DNA of 64,000 nucleotides, taken from the NCBI GenBank assembly GCA_015200345.1, contig CP054187.1, positions 2,216,470 to 2,280,469 on the forward strand. The letters are read 5' to 3'. A model generated the notes under the pieces. The model was not told the DNA's origin, ran no database searches, and saw only the letters and a program-made list of their open reading frames with translations. Below are positions 39,225-48,828 of the stretch, one piece after another. Position numbers and translations under genes: made by a program. Numbering within the stretch: the first letter of the stretch is position 1; each line of letters opens with the position of its first letter. Origin of the DNA: Planctomycetia bacterium. Lineage in GTDB: Bacteria; Planctomycetota; Phycisphaerae; UBA1845; UTPLA1.

Positions 39225-39936
39225 ATGGCGGACGCCCCAAAGTTCGCGCTCCCTACGAGTGGATCCGAAGTTGTATCCAAGATTCTGCACGCCTATGCGC
39301 TTTGCGGCGACAAGCCAGCAAGCCTTGACGATGTCGCGGCCAAGGCGGGAATGAACAAAACGCTCCTGTCGGCAAACCACGGATTTCTCGTAGGGCTTGG
39401 GCTTGTGAGCGGAGGCAGGTCAAAGTCGCTCACCGATGAAGGCCGGGCGCTTGCGATCGCAATCGGTCACGGTCTGGATCAAGATGAAGCCGCAGCTTGG
39501 CGGAAAGTTCTGCGCACCGCCCCGGCAACGCGAAGTGTCCTGGAAATGATCCGAGTGCAGAAGTCTGTGCCGTCTGACGCCCTAGGGGGCAAGATTGCAC
39601 AATCACTCGGTGAACCCAATTCGTCGGCGACAAAGACCGGAACGAAGTGCTTAATTGAAATTCTCACTCGTTCTGGAATGCTCCGCGAGACTGCCGGATG
39701 CTCTGTCAGAGGCGCCGCCTCCGAGCGAGGCAACGCCGCCAAAGGCGGAGCAAACACTCACGGGCGTGGTTGACAGCAGCACCGCGCTGCCCACTCGTGA
39801 TCAGGTGGCCAGAGTGACGGGGACCGTGTCCAACATTCCGATCCACGTGAACATCGAACTCCATTTGCCGGCTGCATCAGACCAGGCGGTCTATGACGCG
39901 CTCTTTAAGAGCATTCGCGAGAACTTGCTGAGCTAA
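39225..39936 (+). pseudogene. Winged-helix protein gene with frameshift, in the defence operon
   Basis: Starts at ATG 39225 with GGAGG upstream. The first frame (to about 39690) is a DNA-binding-like winged-helix protein: AGMNKTLLSANHGFLVGLGL and GTKCLIEILTRSGML. A second frame one base away then continues to 39936 with EAPPPSEATPPKAEQTLTGV and the ending IHVNIELHLPAASDQAVYDA. Together they make one protein of about 236 residues whose halves match what I expect of a single family. The indel is near 39680-39715. It may be an error, a decay event or phase-type switching. Confidence 0.55.
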
Positions 39937-39940
39937 GCAC

Positions 39941-40495
39941 ATGGACGACCTCGCTCTCATTCGAACTATCGCGGATCGCGCTTCTCGCTGGCGTGCGCAA
40001 CAGTCTGAGGGATATGCGATTTCCAAAGGGCCGGAACGCGTACCCGAAGTCAGCGAGCTTCGCGGCGAGCTTCGAGCGCTTGGCGTAACTGAATTCAAGT
40101 ACTTCTCGGAGGGACTCGACTGCATTCAATATGCGCAGGCCCCACGAGCGGCCATTATTCTCGGGTGGACCGGCTTCATCGACCTTCTCCAGAATCGCAT
40201 CGCACGTGACGGCTTTGTCGGCTTGAATGCGATCCTCAAACTGGACTTTCACGGCGTGTACAAGAAGGTCTCTCAGGTTAAGTCGAAAGACCAGCTCTGC
40301 GAGCACTTTGATGATGCGCTTTTACTTTCGGCTGGAAGAAAACTCGATCTTTATAAGAAGCATGTGTGGACGCAACTCGATGCGATGCGTGATGAACGGA
40401 ACAACTGCGCTCACGTAGAGGAATACGCCGTAACCGTTCGCATCGCCCTTGGTTTCTACGCGAAGCTCATACAGTACTTGCCGTACACGCTGTGA
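39941..40495 (+). CDS. HEPN-like protein 1
   Basis: 184 residues, starting four bases after the previous frame ends. All-helical appearance with RDERNNCAHVEEYAVTVRIA near the C-terminus: Arg153-x4-His158 is the R-x4-6-H motif of HEPN nucleases. HEPN proteins cleave RNA and act as toxins or effectors in many defence systems. I do not recognise a narrower family. Tight same-strand packing places it in the defence operon. Confidence 0.55.
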   Translation: MDDLALIRTIADRASRWRAQQSEGYAISKGPERVPEVSELRGELRALGVTEFKYFSEGLDCIQYAQAPRAAIILGWTGFIDLLQNRIARDGFVGLNAILKLDFHGVYKKVSQVKSKDQLCEHFDDALLLSAGRKLDLYKKHVWTQLDAMRDERNNCAHVEEYAVTVRIALGFYAKLIQYLPYTL

Positions 40496-40527
40496 TTGAG
40501 AGTTACGACAAATGCGGAGATGGCTAA

Positions 40528-41949
40528 ATGGCTGGTGAAATCGAAATCGTTGGTCCGCGAGACCTTGCGACGCGAGCAGACAGTTTCTCCATGGGTCTAA
40601 CCAAGTTCTTGGCCGACCTAGCGCTCCCCTCGGAGGGCATTCTGGTCAATCTTGCTGAGCGCGCACAGGTCATCAACAACCTACCCGCCGCAATCGACCC
40701 GCTCGACGGAGCTAAGAGACTGTCGGCGCTTTACGTGTCGAAGTTCATTGCGGCGGCGGCAGCCGGATTATTCGATGCGGCCTTGAATTACCTTTGGGAC
40801 GAGACGATTCATAATCTTCGCGACAAGGTCGCGCGATTCGACCTCGCATACTTCTTCGATACGGTCCTGACCGACCCCTCTACGCGATCAAAGTTTAGGG
40901 ACGAATCCGACCTCGCAAAACTGGATGACTGGCAACTTGTAAAGGGTTGCCGTGAGACTGGAATCATCACCGACATTGGATTCCGGCACCTGGACTACAT
41001 TCGCGACATGCGGAACTACGCGAGTGCCGCACATCCAAACCACAACGAGCTTACTGGGCTGCAACTGGTGTCGTGGTTGCAGACGTGCATTCGAGAGGTG
41101 CTTGGCCGTGAACCAGAGGGTCCCGTAGTCGAAGTGCGGAAGCTGCTTCACAGCCTGCGTTCCGAGACGCTCACCAAGGACGATGTGCCGCCCATTGAGG
41201 CAGCCGTCGAGCACTTGCCGCCGGACCTGGCGCGCAGCTTGATGAGATCTCTAGTCGGCATGTTTTGCGACACACAACTCGCAGCTACAACCCGAACGAA
41301 CATCATGCTCGTGGCGCCGGGTGTATGGGGTGTCACAGACGACGACGGGCGACACGAGGTCGGCTTGAAACAAGCCACACTGTCCGCAAACGGTGAGGCG
41401 ACTCGCGCAAAGCTCGCGCGCGAGTTCCTAGAGCATGTTGGCGGACTCCCATATTTGCCGACCGACGCATTGGCTGTCGAGATGGGAACTGCCGTCGATG
41501 CGTTGAACGCGGCCCACGGAGGGTGGAACAATTTTCACACCGAAGCCGGACCTGCGCGAATGCTCCGCAATCTGGTTCCCCAAAGCGGTGTCATTCCGCG
41601 ATCCGTGCTGCAAAAATTAGTTAAAACGGTGACGATGTGCCGCATCGGAAATGGCTATGGCGTGTCTTGGGCCGGGACGGGCACCTACGACGAAATCATC
41701 GCATTGTGGACGAACGATGCGGCGAAGGCATTTGTAAACTTGCTCAATGACGCAGAGTTCACTTCAAGGGCGCGCCTCGGTTCCTGCGCCGCGCGTTTTA
41801 AGGAGATTGCACAACGATTGCTCGACCAAGTCACGACACCGGCAATCAAGAGAGTACTAGAGGCCATCGTTGCGGCTGACAATGCGGTTGTGTCGAAGCT
41901 TGGAAACGTAACGGATTTCAAAAACCTGCTTGCAAATGTGCGAGCGTGA
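40528..41949 (+). CDS. HEPN-like protein 2 (473 residues)
   Basis: 473 residues. An N-terminal helical domain contains IRDMRNYASAAHPNHNELTG, with Arg162-x6-His169 as a HEPN-type motif. The remaining ~300 residues are a separate unrecognised domain (HEVGLKQATLSANGEATRAK; WAGTGTYDEIIALWTNDAAK) that could be sensory. Downstream, the same frame continues after the TGA into the next gene. Confidence 0.5.
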   Translation: MAGEIEIVGPRDLATRADSFSMGLTKFLADLALPSEGILVNLAERAQVINNLPAAIDPLDGAKRLSALYVSKFIAAAAAGLFDAALNYLWDETIHNLRDKVARFDLAYFFDTVLTDPSTRSKFRDESDLAKLDDWQLVKGCRETGIITDIGFRHLDYIRDMRNYASAAHPNHNELTGLQLVSWLQTCIREVLGREPEGPVVEVRKLLHSLRSETLTKDDVPPIEAAVEHLPPDLARSLMRSLVGMFCDTQLAATTRTNIMLVAPGVWGVTDDDGRHEVGLKQATLSANGEATRAKLAREFLEHVGGLPYLPTDALAVEMGTAVDALNAAHGGWNNFHTEAGPARMLRNLVPQSGVIPRSVLQKLVKTVTMCRIGNGYGVSWAGTGTYDEIIALWTNDAAKAFVNLLNDAEFTSRARLGSCAARFKEIAQRLLDQVTTPAIKRVLEAIVAADNAVVSKLGNVTDFKNLLANVRA

Positions 41950-42021
41950 CGGCTTGCCGTCCGATGGGAGTTCGCGATTTCACCTGATCCGACACAACTT
42001 GACGCACGAATTCATCCGGAC

Positions 42022-43095
42022 GTGGAACAACTTCGTCGCCGGGCGCTGGAAAGCATTCAGCTCGCGATTGAGTTGTTCAATCGGCCGCATGAATGCGCGC
42101 GCCCGGAGGCGGTGCTCATTCTGCTGCATCACAGTTTCGAGATGATGCTCAAGTCGCTGATTGTTGACCGGACCGGCACGGCCTTCGACGAGGAACGCGG
42201 GTTTTCGTACACGTTTGACACATGTCTTCGGCTGGCGGCCGAGCAACTCGGTCTTATCGACAAAGATCAGCGGCAGTTTGTCTCGATGCTCGACAATCTC
42301 CGCGATCATGCGATGCATTACTATCAGGATATCTCCGAGCCCATGCTCTACATCTTCGCGCAGGCGTCGGTTTCGCTCTTCAATGAGCTGATCCGAAAGG
42401 CGACCGGCATGGGGTTGCTCGATTTCTTGCCGGGCCGTGTGCTACCCATCTGCTCGATCCCGCCCCAGCAGCTTGGGCGCGTTCTTGACGATGAGTTCAC
42501 CCGCTTGCGCGAGCTTTTACGACAACGTGATCTGCCCAAACAGCGCGCGATTGCGATGTTGCGGCCGCTGATGGCCTTCAAGATCAATCCAGCGGAACAA
42601 CAGCGACGAATGACACCGGCAGAACTGGAGGTCGCGCTTGAGAATTTGAGTGCTTCGGAAAGCTGGCGCGTCGCCTTCCCGGAAATCGCGAAGATCGAGT
42701 TCACGTCGGACGGCGACGGTATTGCGATGGGTTTCAAGATCGCGAAGGAGACGCCGGAAGCCCTCGCAGTCCGCGTTCTGAAGCCGGATGATCCCGAGCC
42801 GCCGGCTGGATTTATCATTCAGAAAGAAATCAACATTTTCGACAAGTTCAACATGGGGCTACTTCAATTGGCCGCCAAGCTCGGTATCAGCGGACCGCGC
42901 ACGCTGGCGATGGTTCGCCAGTACGGCCTCGACAAAGATGATGAATCGTTTCGCGAGTTGAAGATCGGCTCATCACTCTACAGGCGCTACAGCAAAAAGG
43001 CGCTCGATGTCCTGCGGGAGCAGCTTCACACAGTGGAAGAGTGCTGGAAAAGCCACGGGTATGCGCTGACGCATCCGAAGGGAAAGAAGAAATGA
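42022..43095 (+). CDS. DUF3644 family protein (HEPN-like)
   Basis: 357 residues from GTG 42022. Typical strings are AIELFNRPHECARPEAVLIL, LHHSFEMMLKSLIV and DNLRDHAMHYYQ, where Arg94-x4-His99 again gives a HEPN motif. The C-terminal half includes FDKFNMGLLQLAAKLGISGP, possibly nucleic-acid or sensor related. Upstream codons from about 41980 (SPDPTQLDARIHPDVEQ) look protein-like, so the true start may lie earlier, in frame with the preceding gene. Overlaps the next gene by ATGA. Confidence 0.65.
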   Translation: MEQLRRRALESIQLAIELFNRPHECARPEAVLILLHHSFEMMLKSLIVDRTGTAFDEERGFSYTFDTCLRLAAEQLGLIDKDQRQFVSMLDNLRDHAMHYYQDISEPMLYIFAQASVSLFNELIRKATGMGLLDFLPGRVLPICSIPPQQLGRVLDDEFTRLRELLRQRDLPKQRAIAMLRPLMAFKINPAEQQRRMTPAELEVALENLSASESWRVAFPEIAKIEFTSDGDGIAMGFKIAKETPEALAVRVLKPDDPEPPAGFIIQKEINIFDKFNMGLLQLAAKLGISGPRTLAMVRQYGLDKDDESFRELKIGSSLYRRYSKKALDVLREQLHTVEECWKSHGYALTHPKGKKK

Positions 43096-43529
43096 CGACG
43101 GGTGAATTAATCGAAGAACTTGTGTCGGCCCTCAACGGGAAGTTGAGCCGCGAAGAGGTAGAGCATCATGTTAGGTTTGGGCGAGGGCATGGATATCCTG
43201 ATTGTTGCATTAGGGCGTTCGTGCTCGCGTGCGGCCAGTCATTCGACACGAAAGATAGGCGATACATCACCGTCGCCGGGCGACGGTTGTGCAGTGAGTG
43301 CAAGGCGAGGATTGTTGAGCAGGAGTCAGTTCCTCACGTAACACGCGCGATGGATATTGAGGAGGCCTTCTCGGGGCTCCGCACGCGTGTGAACGATATC
43401 GTAAATGAACGGCGGAAAGCCCAGCCGGATAACGCGAAGATCGACGAGCAGTTTTCGGAAATCAAGAAATGGGTCAACAAGATTTGCGTACTTCGAACCA
43501 CGCCGATCGATGAAGGAAGCAAATCATGA
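43092..43529 (+). CDS. Small Cys-containing hypothetical protein
   Basis: 145 residues, coupled by ATGA overlaps on both sides (to DUF3644 and to the methyltransferase). Cys pairs CCIRAFVLAC and LCSECK could bind zinc; the C-terminal half is a predicted coiled coil (EEAFSGLRTRVNDIVNERRK). No family recognised. The double overlap argues for fixed stoichiometry with its neighbours. Confidence 0.5.
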   Translation: MTTGELIEELVSALNGKLSREEVEHHVRFGRGHGYPDCCIRAFVLACGQSFDTKDRRYITVAGRRLCSECKARIVEQESVPHVTRAMDIEEAFSGLRTRVNDIVNERRKAQPDNAKIDEQFSEIKKWVNKICVLRTTPIDEGSKS

Positions 43530-46500
43530 GCAACGACAAACGCCTCATCGAAGTCGCCTTTCCGCTCAAGCAGACCTCGCTGGACTCCGTCCACGAGAAG
43601 AACGTTCGCCACGGGCACATCTCCACGCTGCACATCTGGCCTGCGCGGCGGCCGTTGGCGGCTTGTCGGGCGGCGTTGATTGCGACGCTGCTGCCGGACC
43701 CCGGCACGCCGGAGCTGCGCAAGGCGCTGTGCGAGAAGATCGGCGGCAAGGTCGTGAAGGTCGTCAAGCGAAAAAAACTGCCGAGCGGCAAGGTCGAGGA
43801 CAAGGTCGTCGAGGAGACCGTCGGTGGCATTCTGCACTGGGGCCGCGAGACGGAGAACAAGGCCGACGTGGATTGGTTCCGCGAGGAGATCCGCAAGGCC
43901 TACGGCGGGCGGGCGCCGAAGGTGCTCGATCCGTTCGCGGGCGGCGGGGCCATTCCGCTGGAGGCGATGCGGCTGGGCTGCGAGGTCACGGCCATCGATA
44001 TCAACCCGGTTGCGTGGTTCATCCTGAAGTGCACGCTCGAATATCCGCAGAAGCTCGCCGGCCAGAAGCGGCGGCTGCCGGACTTCGCCCTGCGCGACGC
44101 TGAGTTCATGGAGGAGTTCTTCAAGGCCCACGGCTTCAAGAAGGCGCAGATCCGCACGTTTCTGAACGATCTCGGCCTGACGGCCACGGATTATTCGCCG
44201 CCCCTTCCGGGGATGTTGGGGCAAAACGTTGATTCGTCGTTTCTGGAGGCCGACCTGGCCTGGCACGTGCGGGCATGGGGCCGCTGGGTGCTGGCCGAAG
44301 CGCGAAAGGAGCTGGCCCGTTTCTATCCGACGTACGCCGACTATCAACCGCTCGAAAATGTCGAGGAGTGGCGGGAGAAGCACCCGAAGCTGGTGCGCCC
44401 GATGCGCCTCGTGCCGCTCAAGGACGACGGCACGCCGGATATCGACGCGCTGAATGAGGAAGTGCTTAAGCAGGCGTTTGCGAAGGACAAGAAGTTCTGG
44501 GGCAAAGACGCGGAGAGCCAAAAGTACCGCAAAGAAGCGACGGAGGCCTTTTTCAAGAACAAGTCCAATCCGCGTTGGGTGGCCAAGCCGACCGTCGCGT
44601 ACCTGTGGGCCCGGACGGTGCGGTGCAAGAACTGCCGCGCAACCATCCCCCTTCTCAAGACTCGATGGCTGGCGAAGCGGGAGAAGAAGCGCGTCCTCCT
44701 GACGATGGAGCCGAATTCTGACAGGACCGGAGTGGCATTCAGCGTGGAATGCAGAGTTCCTGCTGTGGGCGGCAACAACGCGCAAAAACGAGAGCATGAT
44801 CGAAGTGTCGGTGCGGGGACGATGAGCCGTGCGGGAGCATGGTGCCCATGCTGTGGCAAGCCCGGCACCGTCGCGATGGAGATGGAGGACATGCGACAAG
44901 AAGGTCTAAACGGCCAACTCGGTGCCGTGATGACCGCTGTTGTTCTGGACGGGCCTGATGGGAAAGAATATCGAAGACCAACTGACGAGGAACTCGAAGC
45001 GGCGGATTTGGCTGCGGTCAACCTAGATAGCGCTTTTGCGGCCGTGCCATTCGGGGTTCCGGGCGAACCCATGCCCACCAAGGACGCGCTTGGCATCCGC
45101 GCACCGCTTTACGGATTCAATGAGTGGCGAAAGCTGTTTACCCAACGGCAATTGTTTGCGCTGGCCACCCTTGTGAACTCTACGCGAAATGCACGGTTGG
45201 TGCTCGCCAATGAAAACTACTCCGACGTGTGGAAAGAAGCATTGGCTTGTTATCTTGCGGACGCTGTGGATCGGGTAGCAGATTATGGCTCGATGGTCAC
45301 TCATTTCCAAACGAAGGCAGAATTCATTGTTAATACATTTCAACGATTTGCATTGCCGATGAATTGGGACTTCACCGAGGTAGCTCCACTTTCAGGCTTG
45401 ACCGGTAGCTATCAGAGTGCGGTTGCATGGGTTGCGCTCGTTATTAACCATGTAACGAATGCGTCCGCGGCAGCGATGGCGCCCCATATATTCGCGAAGT
45501 CAGCAAAGACCTTGAATAATTCGGGCGAGTTCGATGTCGTATTGACGGATCCTCCGTATTACGACGCGATCCCATACTCCGATTTGATGGATTTCTTTTA
45601 CGTGTGGCTGCGACGGTCCGTCAGCGGCCTCAGCCCATCGTTTGATGCTTCCTTCAAGAGTTCCCTCGGCCCGAAGTGGGACGCAGCAACAGACGACGGT
45701 GAATTGATCGACGACGATAGCAGGCACGATGGAAACAGAAAACAGTCTCGCGATTCATACGAGAGTGGAATGGCGCGAGTGTTTGAGCTGTGCCGTGCTG
45801 CACTCAAGCCTGAAGGACGACTGGTCATTGTATTCGCTAACAAACAGCCCGCGGCATGGGAGACACTAGTATCCGCGATCATTCGCTCTGGGTTCGTTGT
45901 CGATGGCAGTTGGCCCATTCGGACTGAGATGGGGAACAGAACGCGCGCGCTCACGTCGGCTGCCCTCGCATCGTCAGTCTGGCTGGTTTGTAAGAGGCGT
46001 TCGGAGACCGCTCGACCCGGCTGGGACAATACGGTGCTAGGAGAAATGCGCTCGCGCATTACCGGTCAATTGCGGTCCTTCTGGGACGCCGGTATCGACG
46101 GGCCTGACTTCGTGTGGGCAGCAACCGGGCCGGCGATGGAGGCGTTCAGCAAGCATCCGTTTGTGAAGAAAGCCGACAGCCCGGGTGAAACGATGAGCGT
46201 GTCGGAGTTTCTGCGGGCGGTCCGCCGAATCGTCGTCGATTTCGTCGTCGGCCGCGTGCTGACCGAGGCAACCGGCGTGGAGACGGACACCGATACAGCA
46301 GCGACGCTGGACGACGTGACCACCTACTACCTGCTGCACCGGCACGACTTCGGTATGGACGATGCGCCAGCCGGGGCGTGCATCCTGTACGCCGTGTCGT
46401 GCAATCTGTCGGAAAGCGACCTGGCAGACAAGTACGACCTGCTGGTGCGGTCGGGCGGCGTGGATAAGGACGACGATGGCGAGGCGGACGAAGGCGACGC

Positions 46501-46966
46501 CGACGCGGAAGGCGATGCAGAGGAAGGCAGCGGCAGCACGTTCAAGCTCAAGGCGTGGAAGCAGCGCAAACGGCCGGGGATGGGCGTTGATCCGCTGGCG
46601 GAAGCGACGCGGTCGCGGCGGCTGCGTGAGGAAGCCCAGCCTCGGCTCATAGAGGATACACAACCCGTTGAGTCGGCGCCGGCGGCGCCGAAAATGATGC
46701 CGCTGATTGATCAGGTCCACCGGCTGATGCACCTGTGGAAGGCCGGCGACGTGACCAAGGTCGATCTGTACCTGGAAGACCGCGGTCTGCGGCGGAGCGA
46801 GTTGTTCAAGCAGCTCTTGCAAGCGTTGATTGAGCTATCGCCGGAAGCGAGCGAAGAGCGAAGTGTGCTGGAGAGCATCAGCAACCACGTGCAGGCGCGG
46901 GGAATGAAGGCGGCTGGAACGGCGGCGTTGCCGTTTGTCGAGATAGTCGAAGCGGACGCGGATTGA
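43526..46966 (+). CDS. DUF1156 adenine-type DNA methyltransferase
   Basis: 1146 residues. The DUF1156 N-terminus has NDKRLIEVAFPLKQTSLDSV and HGHISTLHIWPARRPLAACR. SAM motif I is DPFAGGGAIPLEAMRLGCEV (about 135-154) and the catalytic motif is LTDPPYYDAIPYSD (DPPY from about Asp675). Two Cys clusters (CKNCRATIPLL near 366; CPCCGKPG from about 440) suggest a zinc-ribbon insertion. In related systems this protein marks self DNA while helicase and ATPase act on unmodified DNA. The middle (about 44700-46060) has visibly lower GC than its ends, suggesting a swapped specificity region. Confidence 0.85.
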   Translation: MSNDKRLIEVAFPLKQTSLDSVHEKNVRHGHISTLHIWPARRPLAACRAALIATLLPDPGTPELRKALCEKIGGKVVKVVKRKKLPSGKVEDKVVEETVGGILHWGRETENKADVDWFREEIRKAYGGRAPKVLDPFAGGGAIPLEAMRLGCEVTAIDINPVAWFILKCTLEYPQKLAGQKRRLPDFALRDAEFMEEFFKAHGFKKAQIRTFLNDLGLTATDYSPPLPGMLGQNVDSSFLEADLAWHVRAWGRWVLAEARKELARFYPTYADYQPLENVEEWREKHPKLVRPMRLVPLKDDGTPDIDALNEEVLKQAFAKDKKFWGKDAESQKYRKEATEAFFKNKSNPRWVAKPTVAYLWARTVRCKNCRATIPLLKTRWLAKREKKRVLLTMEPNSDRTGVAFSVECRVPAVGGNNAQKREHDRSVGAGTMSRAGAWCPCCGKPGTVAMEMEDMRQEGLNGQLGAVMTAVVLDGPDGKEYRRPTDEELEAADLAAVNLDSAFAAVPFGVPGEPMPTKDALGIRAPLYGFNEWRKLFTQRQLFALATLVNSTRNARLVLANENYSDVWKEALACYLADAVDRVADYGSMVTHFQTKAEFIVNTFQRFALPMNWDFTEVAPLSGLTGSYQSAVAWVALVINHVTNASAAAMAPHIFAKSAKTLNNSGEFDVVLTDPPYYDAIPYSDLMDFFYVWLRRSVSGLSPSFDASFKSSLGPKWDAATDDGELIDDDSRHDGNRKQSRDSYESGMARVFELCRAALKPEGRLVIVFANKQPAAWETLVSAIIRSGFVVDGSWPIRTEMGNRTRALTSAALASSVWLVCKRRSETARPGWDNTVLGEMRSRITGQLRSFWDAGIDGPDFVWAATGPAMEAFSKHPFVKKADSPGETMSVSEFLRAVRRIVVDFVVGRVLTEATGVETDTDTAATLDDVTTYYLLHRHDFGMDDAPAGACILYAVSCNLSESDLADKYDLLVRSGGVDKDDDGEADEGDADAEGDAEEGSGSTFKLKAWKQRKRPGMGVDPLAEATRSRRLREEAQPRLIEDTQPVESAPAAPKMMPLIDQVHRLMHLWKAGDVTKVDLYLEDRGLRRSELFKQLLQALIELSPEASEERSVLESISNHVQARGMKAAGTAALPFVEIVEADAD

Positions 46967-46985
46967 GCACCTGGAGCATCTACAG

Positions 46986-48758
46986 ATGTCGATAACTGAC
47001 CGTCATGTCGATCAAGCGTATTCCGACCACAAGGGGACTTGCGGCGGCGTTCGCCAGGACTACTTCGGCCTGCTCTACTTGGAACAAGAATTCGGGTTGT
47101 CGCGGGAACAGGCGGCGGTGCAAGTGGCGTTTGGCGGCAATGATTACGGCATCGATGGATTTCATTTCGACCGCGAAAAGCGGAATCTGTACCTGTTCCA
47201 GTTCAAGTACTCCGATTCGCATGCGCAGTTCAAACAGTCTTTTCAACGCCTGATCGATGCCGGGATGGAACGCATCTTCGGCGCCGCCACGCAGGACCAG
47301 CAGCTCAACCAGCTCTTGCAGCAAATCAAGAGTTGCATCATCGAGAACGAGGCAATCATCGATCGGGTGTGCATCCACTTCGTCTTCACGGGGGACCCTG
47401 CCGAAGCGGAGCGGAGTCAGGTGCTCGACAAGCTGCGCGAGGACTTGGAGAACAAGAAATTCCTGATAGATCAATCGCTCGGTCGCCCCATCACGCTGGT
47501 CATCGAATTTCGCTCTGCTCGCACGCGCAAGGTGGGCTCGGCATCACATCAGCGCAAGACGAATACTTTTCCCGTTCATCTCACTGAGACGCCGCTATCC
47601 CGTGTCGGACCGGACGGGGAATTCATGAATGTGGCATTTGTGAGGCTGATGGATTTACACGAAATGCACCAGCGGATGGGGCAGCGGTTCTTTGAGCGGA
47701 ACATCCGCGCCGCTCTGTCCGAAGAGCAGGCCGTGAATCGCTCCATATCGCAGGCCTTCAAGCGGATCGTACTGGACGACAAGGACGCTCCAAGCGTTTT
47801 TGCGTTCAACCATAACGGCGTCACGTTGTCAGCTGAAGCGCTCGAAAAGGAGGATGGATACCACAAGATTACCGAGCCGAGATTGCTTAACGGTGCGCAG
47901 ACCGTCACGACGCTGGCCCGTTTCTTGAAAGCTAATGAAGGCAACCAGCGGCTGACGGAGCGACGCGACGTGCTTGATGAAATACACGTACTGTGCAAAG
48001 TCGTGACGAAGGCAACGCCGGAATTCGTGACGACTGTCACGATCAACAACAATCGGCAGAATCCTGTCGAACCGTCCAGCTTGCACGCCAACGACATGAT
48101 TCAGCTTGAGCTTCAGGACAAGTTCCGTGACGACCTGGGCATTTATTACGAGCGTCAAGAAAACGCGTTCGCGAATCTAAGCGACGATGACCTGGAGGGG
48201 CAAGGGATCACAGAATACAAGGCAATCGAGTTGCGACGTCTTGCGCAGACGTTCGTCGTAACGGATGGAGATATTGACAAGCTGTCTCGACTCCGAGAAG
48301 TGTTCGAGGATGACCGGCTCTATTCTCAAGTCTTTTCCGATTCTCGGCTCAAGGCTGATGCCCGAAAAATCGTGCTCTGTTACAAAGTGCAATTTCGCTT
48401 GCGGCGCCTATTGAACGACATCGTCGACAAGGGCGTGAACAAGTATGCGTACATGCACCGTGCCCGCAATTTGCTCTGGGCGCTACTTTGCCAAGGGCTG
48501 CTCAACGAATCGGACGTTGAGGGCTTGGCTGAGGACTTTGGCAAGGGATTGAGTCTTGAAGCGAACTACACGGAACGTCTTTCCAAACTCGCAACAACAC
48601 GGTGCCGCTTTCTGATCGACGATGTTGTCAAGGAAAAGCCCTACGCAGCGAAGGCTGCGGAAGGAAACGTCAGCTTCCTGCGAACGAACGCAGTATACAA
48701 ACGATGTATGGAGGTCGCATACAAGCGCTGGAAATGGGTTGAGAAGAAGCTCAGGTAA
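46986..48758 (+). CDS. AIPR-family abortive infection protein
   Basis: 590 residues. The AIPR core is FAFNHNGVTLSAEALEKEDG followed by LLNGAQTVTTLARFL; the N-terminus has the helical FGLSREQAAVQVAFGGNDYG and an early IDGFHFDREKRNLYLFQFKY, a PD-(D/E)XK-like D-x(n)-Q-x-K pattern. AIPR proteins are known from phage-resistance loci and probably act as toxic effectors. It lies 19 bases after the methyltransferase. The nuclease assignment of the N-terminus is inference. Confidence 0.8.
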   Translation: MSITDRHVDQAYSDHKGTCGGVRQDYFGLLYLEQEFGLSREQAAVQVAFGGNDYGIDGFHFDREKRNLYLFQFKYSDSHAQFKQSFQRLIDAGMERIFGAATQDQQLNQLLQQIKSCIIENEAIIDRVCIHFVFTGDPAEAERSQVLDKLREDLENKKFLIDQSLGRPITLVIEFRSARTRKVGSASHQRKTNTFPVHLTETPLSRVGPDGEFMNVAFVRLMDLHEMHQRMGQRFFERNIRAALSEEQAVNRSISQAFKRIVLDDKDAPSVFAFNHNGVTLSAEALEKEDGYHKITEPRLLNGAQTVTTLARFLKANEGNQRLTERRDVLDEIHVLCKVVTKATPEFVTTVTINNNRQNPVEPSSLHANDMIQLELQDKFRDDLGIYYERQENAFANLSDDDLEGQGITEYKAIELRRLAQTFVVTDGDIDKLSRLREVFEDDRLYSQVFSDSRLKADARKIVLCYKVQFRLRRLLNDIVDKGVNKYAYMHRARNLLWALLCQGLLNESDVEGLAEDFGKGLSLEANYTERLSKLATTRCRFLIDDVVKEKPYAAKAAEGNVSFLRTNAVYKRCMEVAYKRWKWVEKKLR

Positions 48759-48828
48759 GGCTTCGAAACGTTCCATGATTCAGGCGCAGGTCAGCGCGAC
48801 CGACTTTGAACGCAAAGGGATGTGAGCA

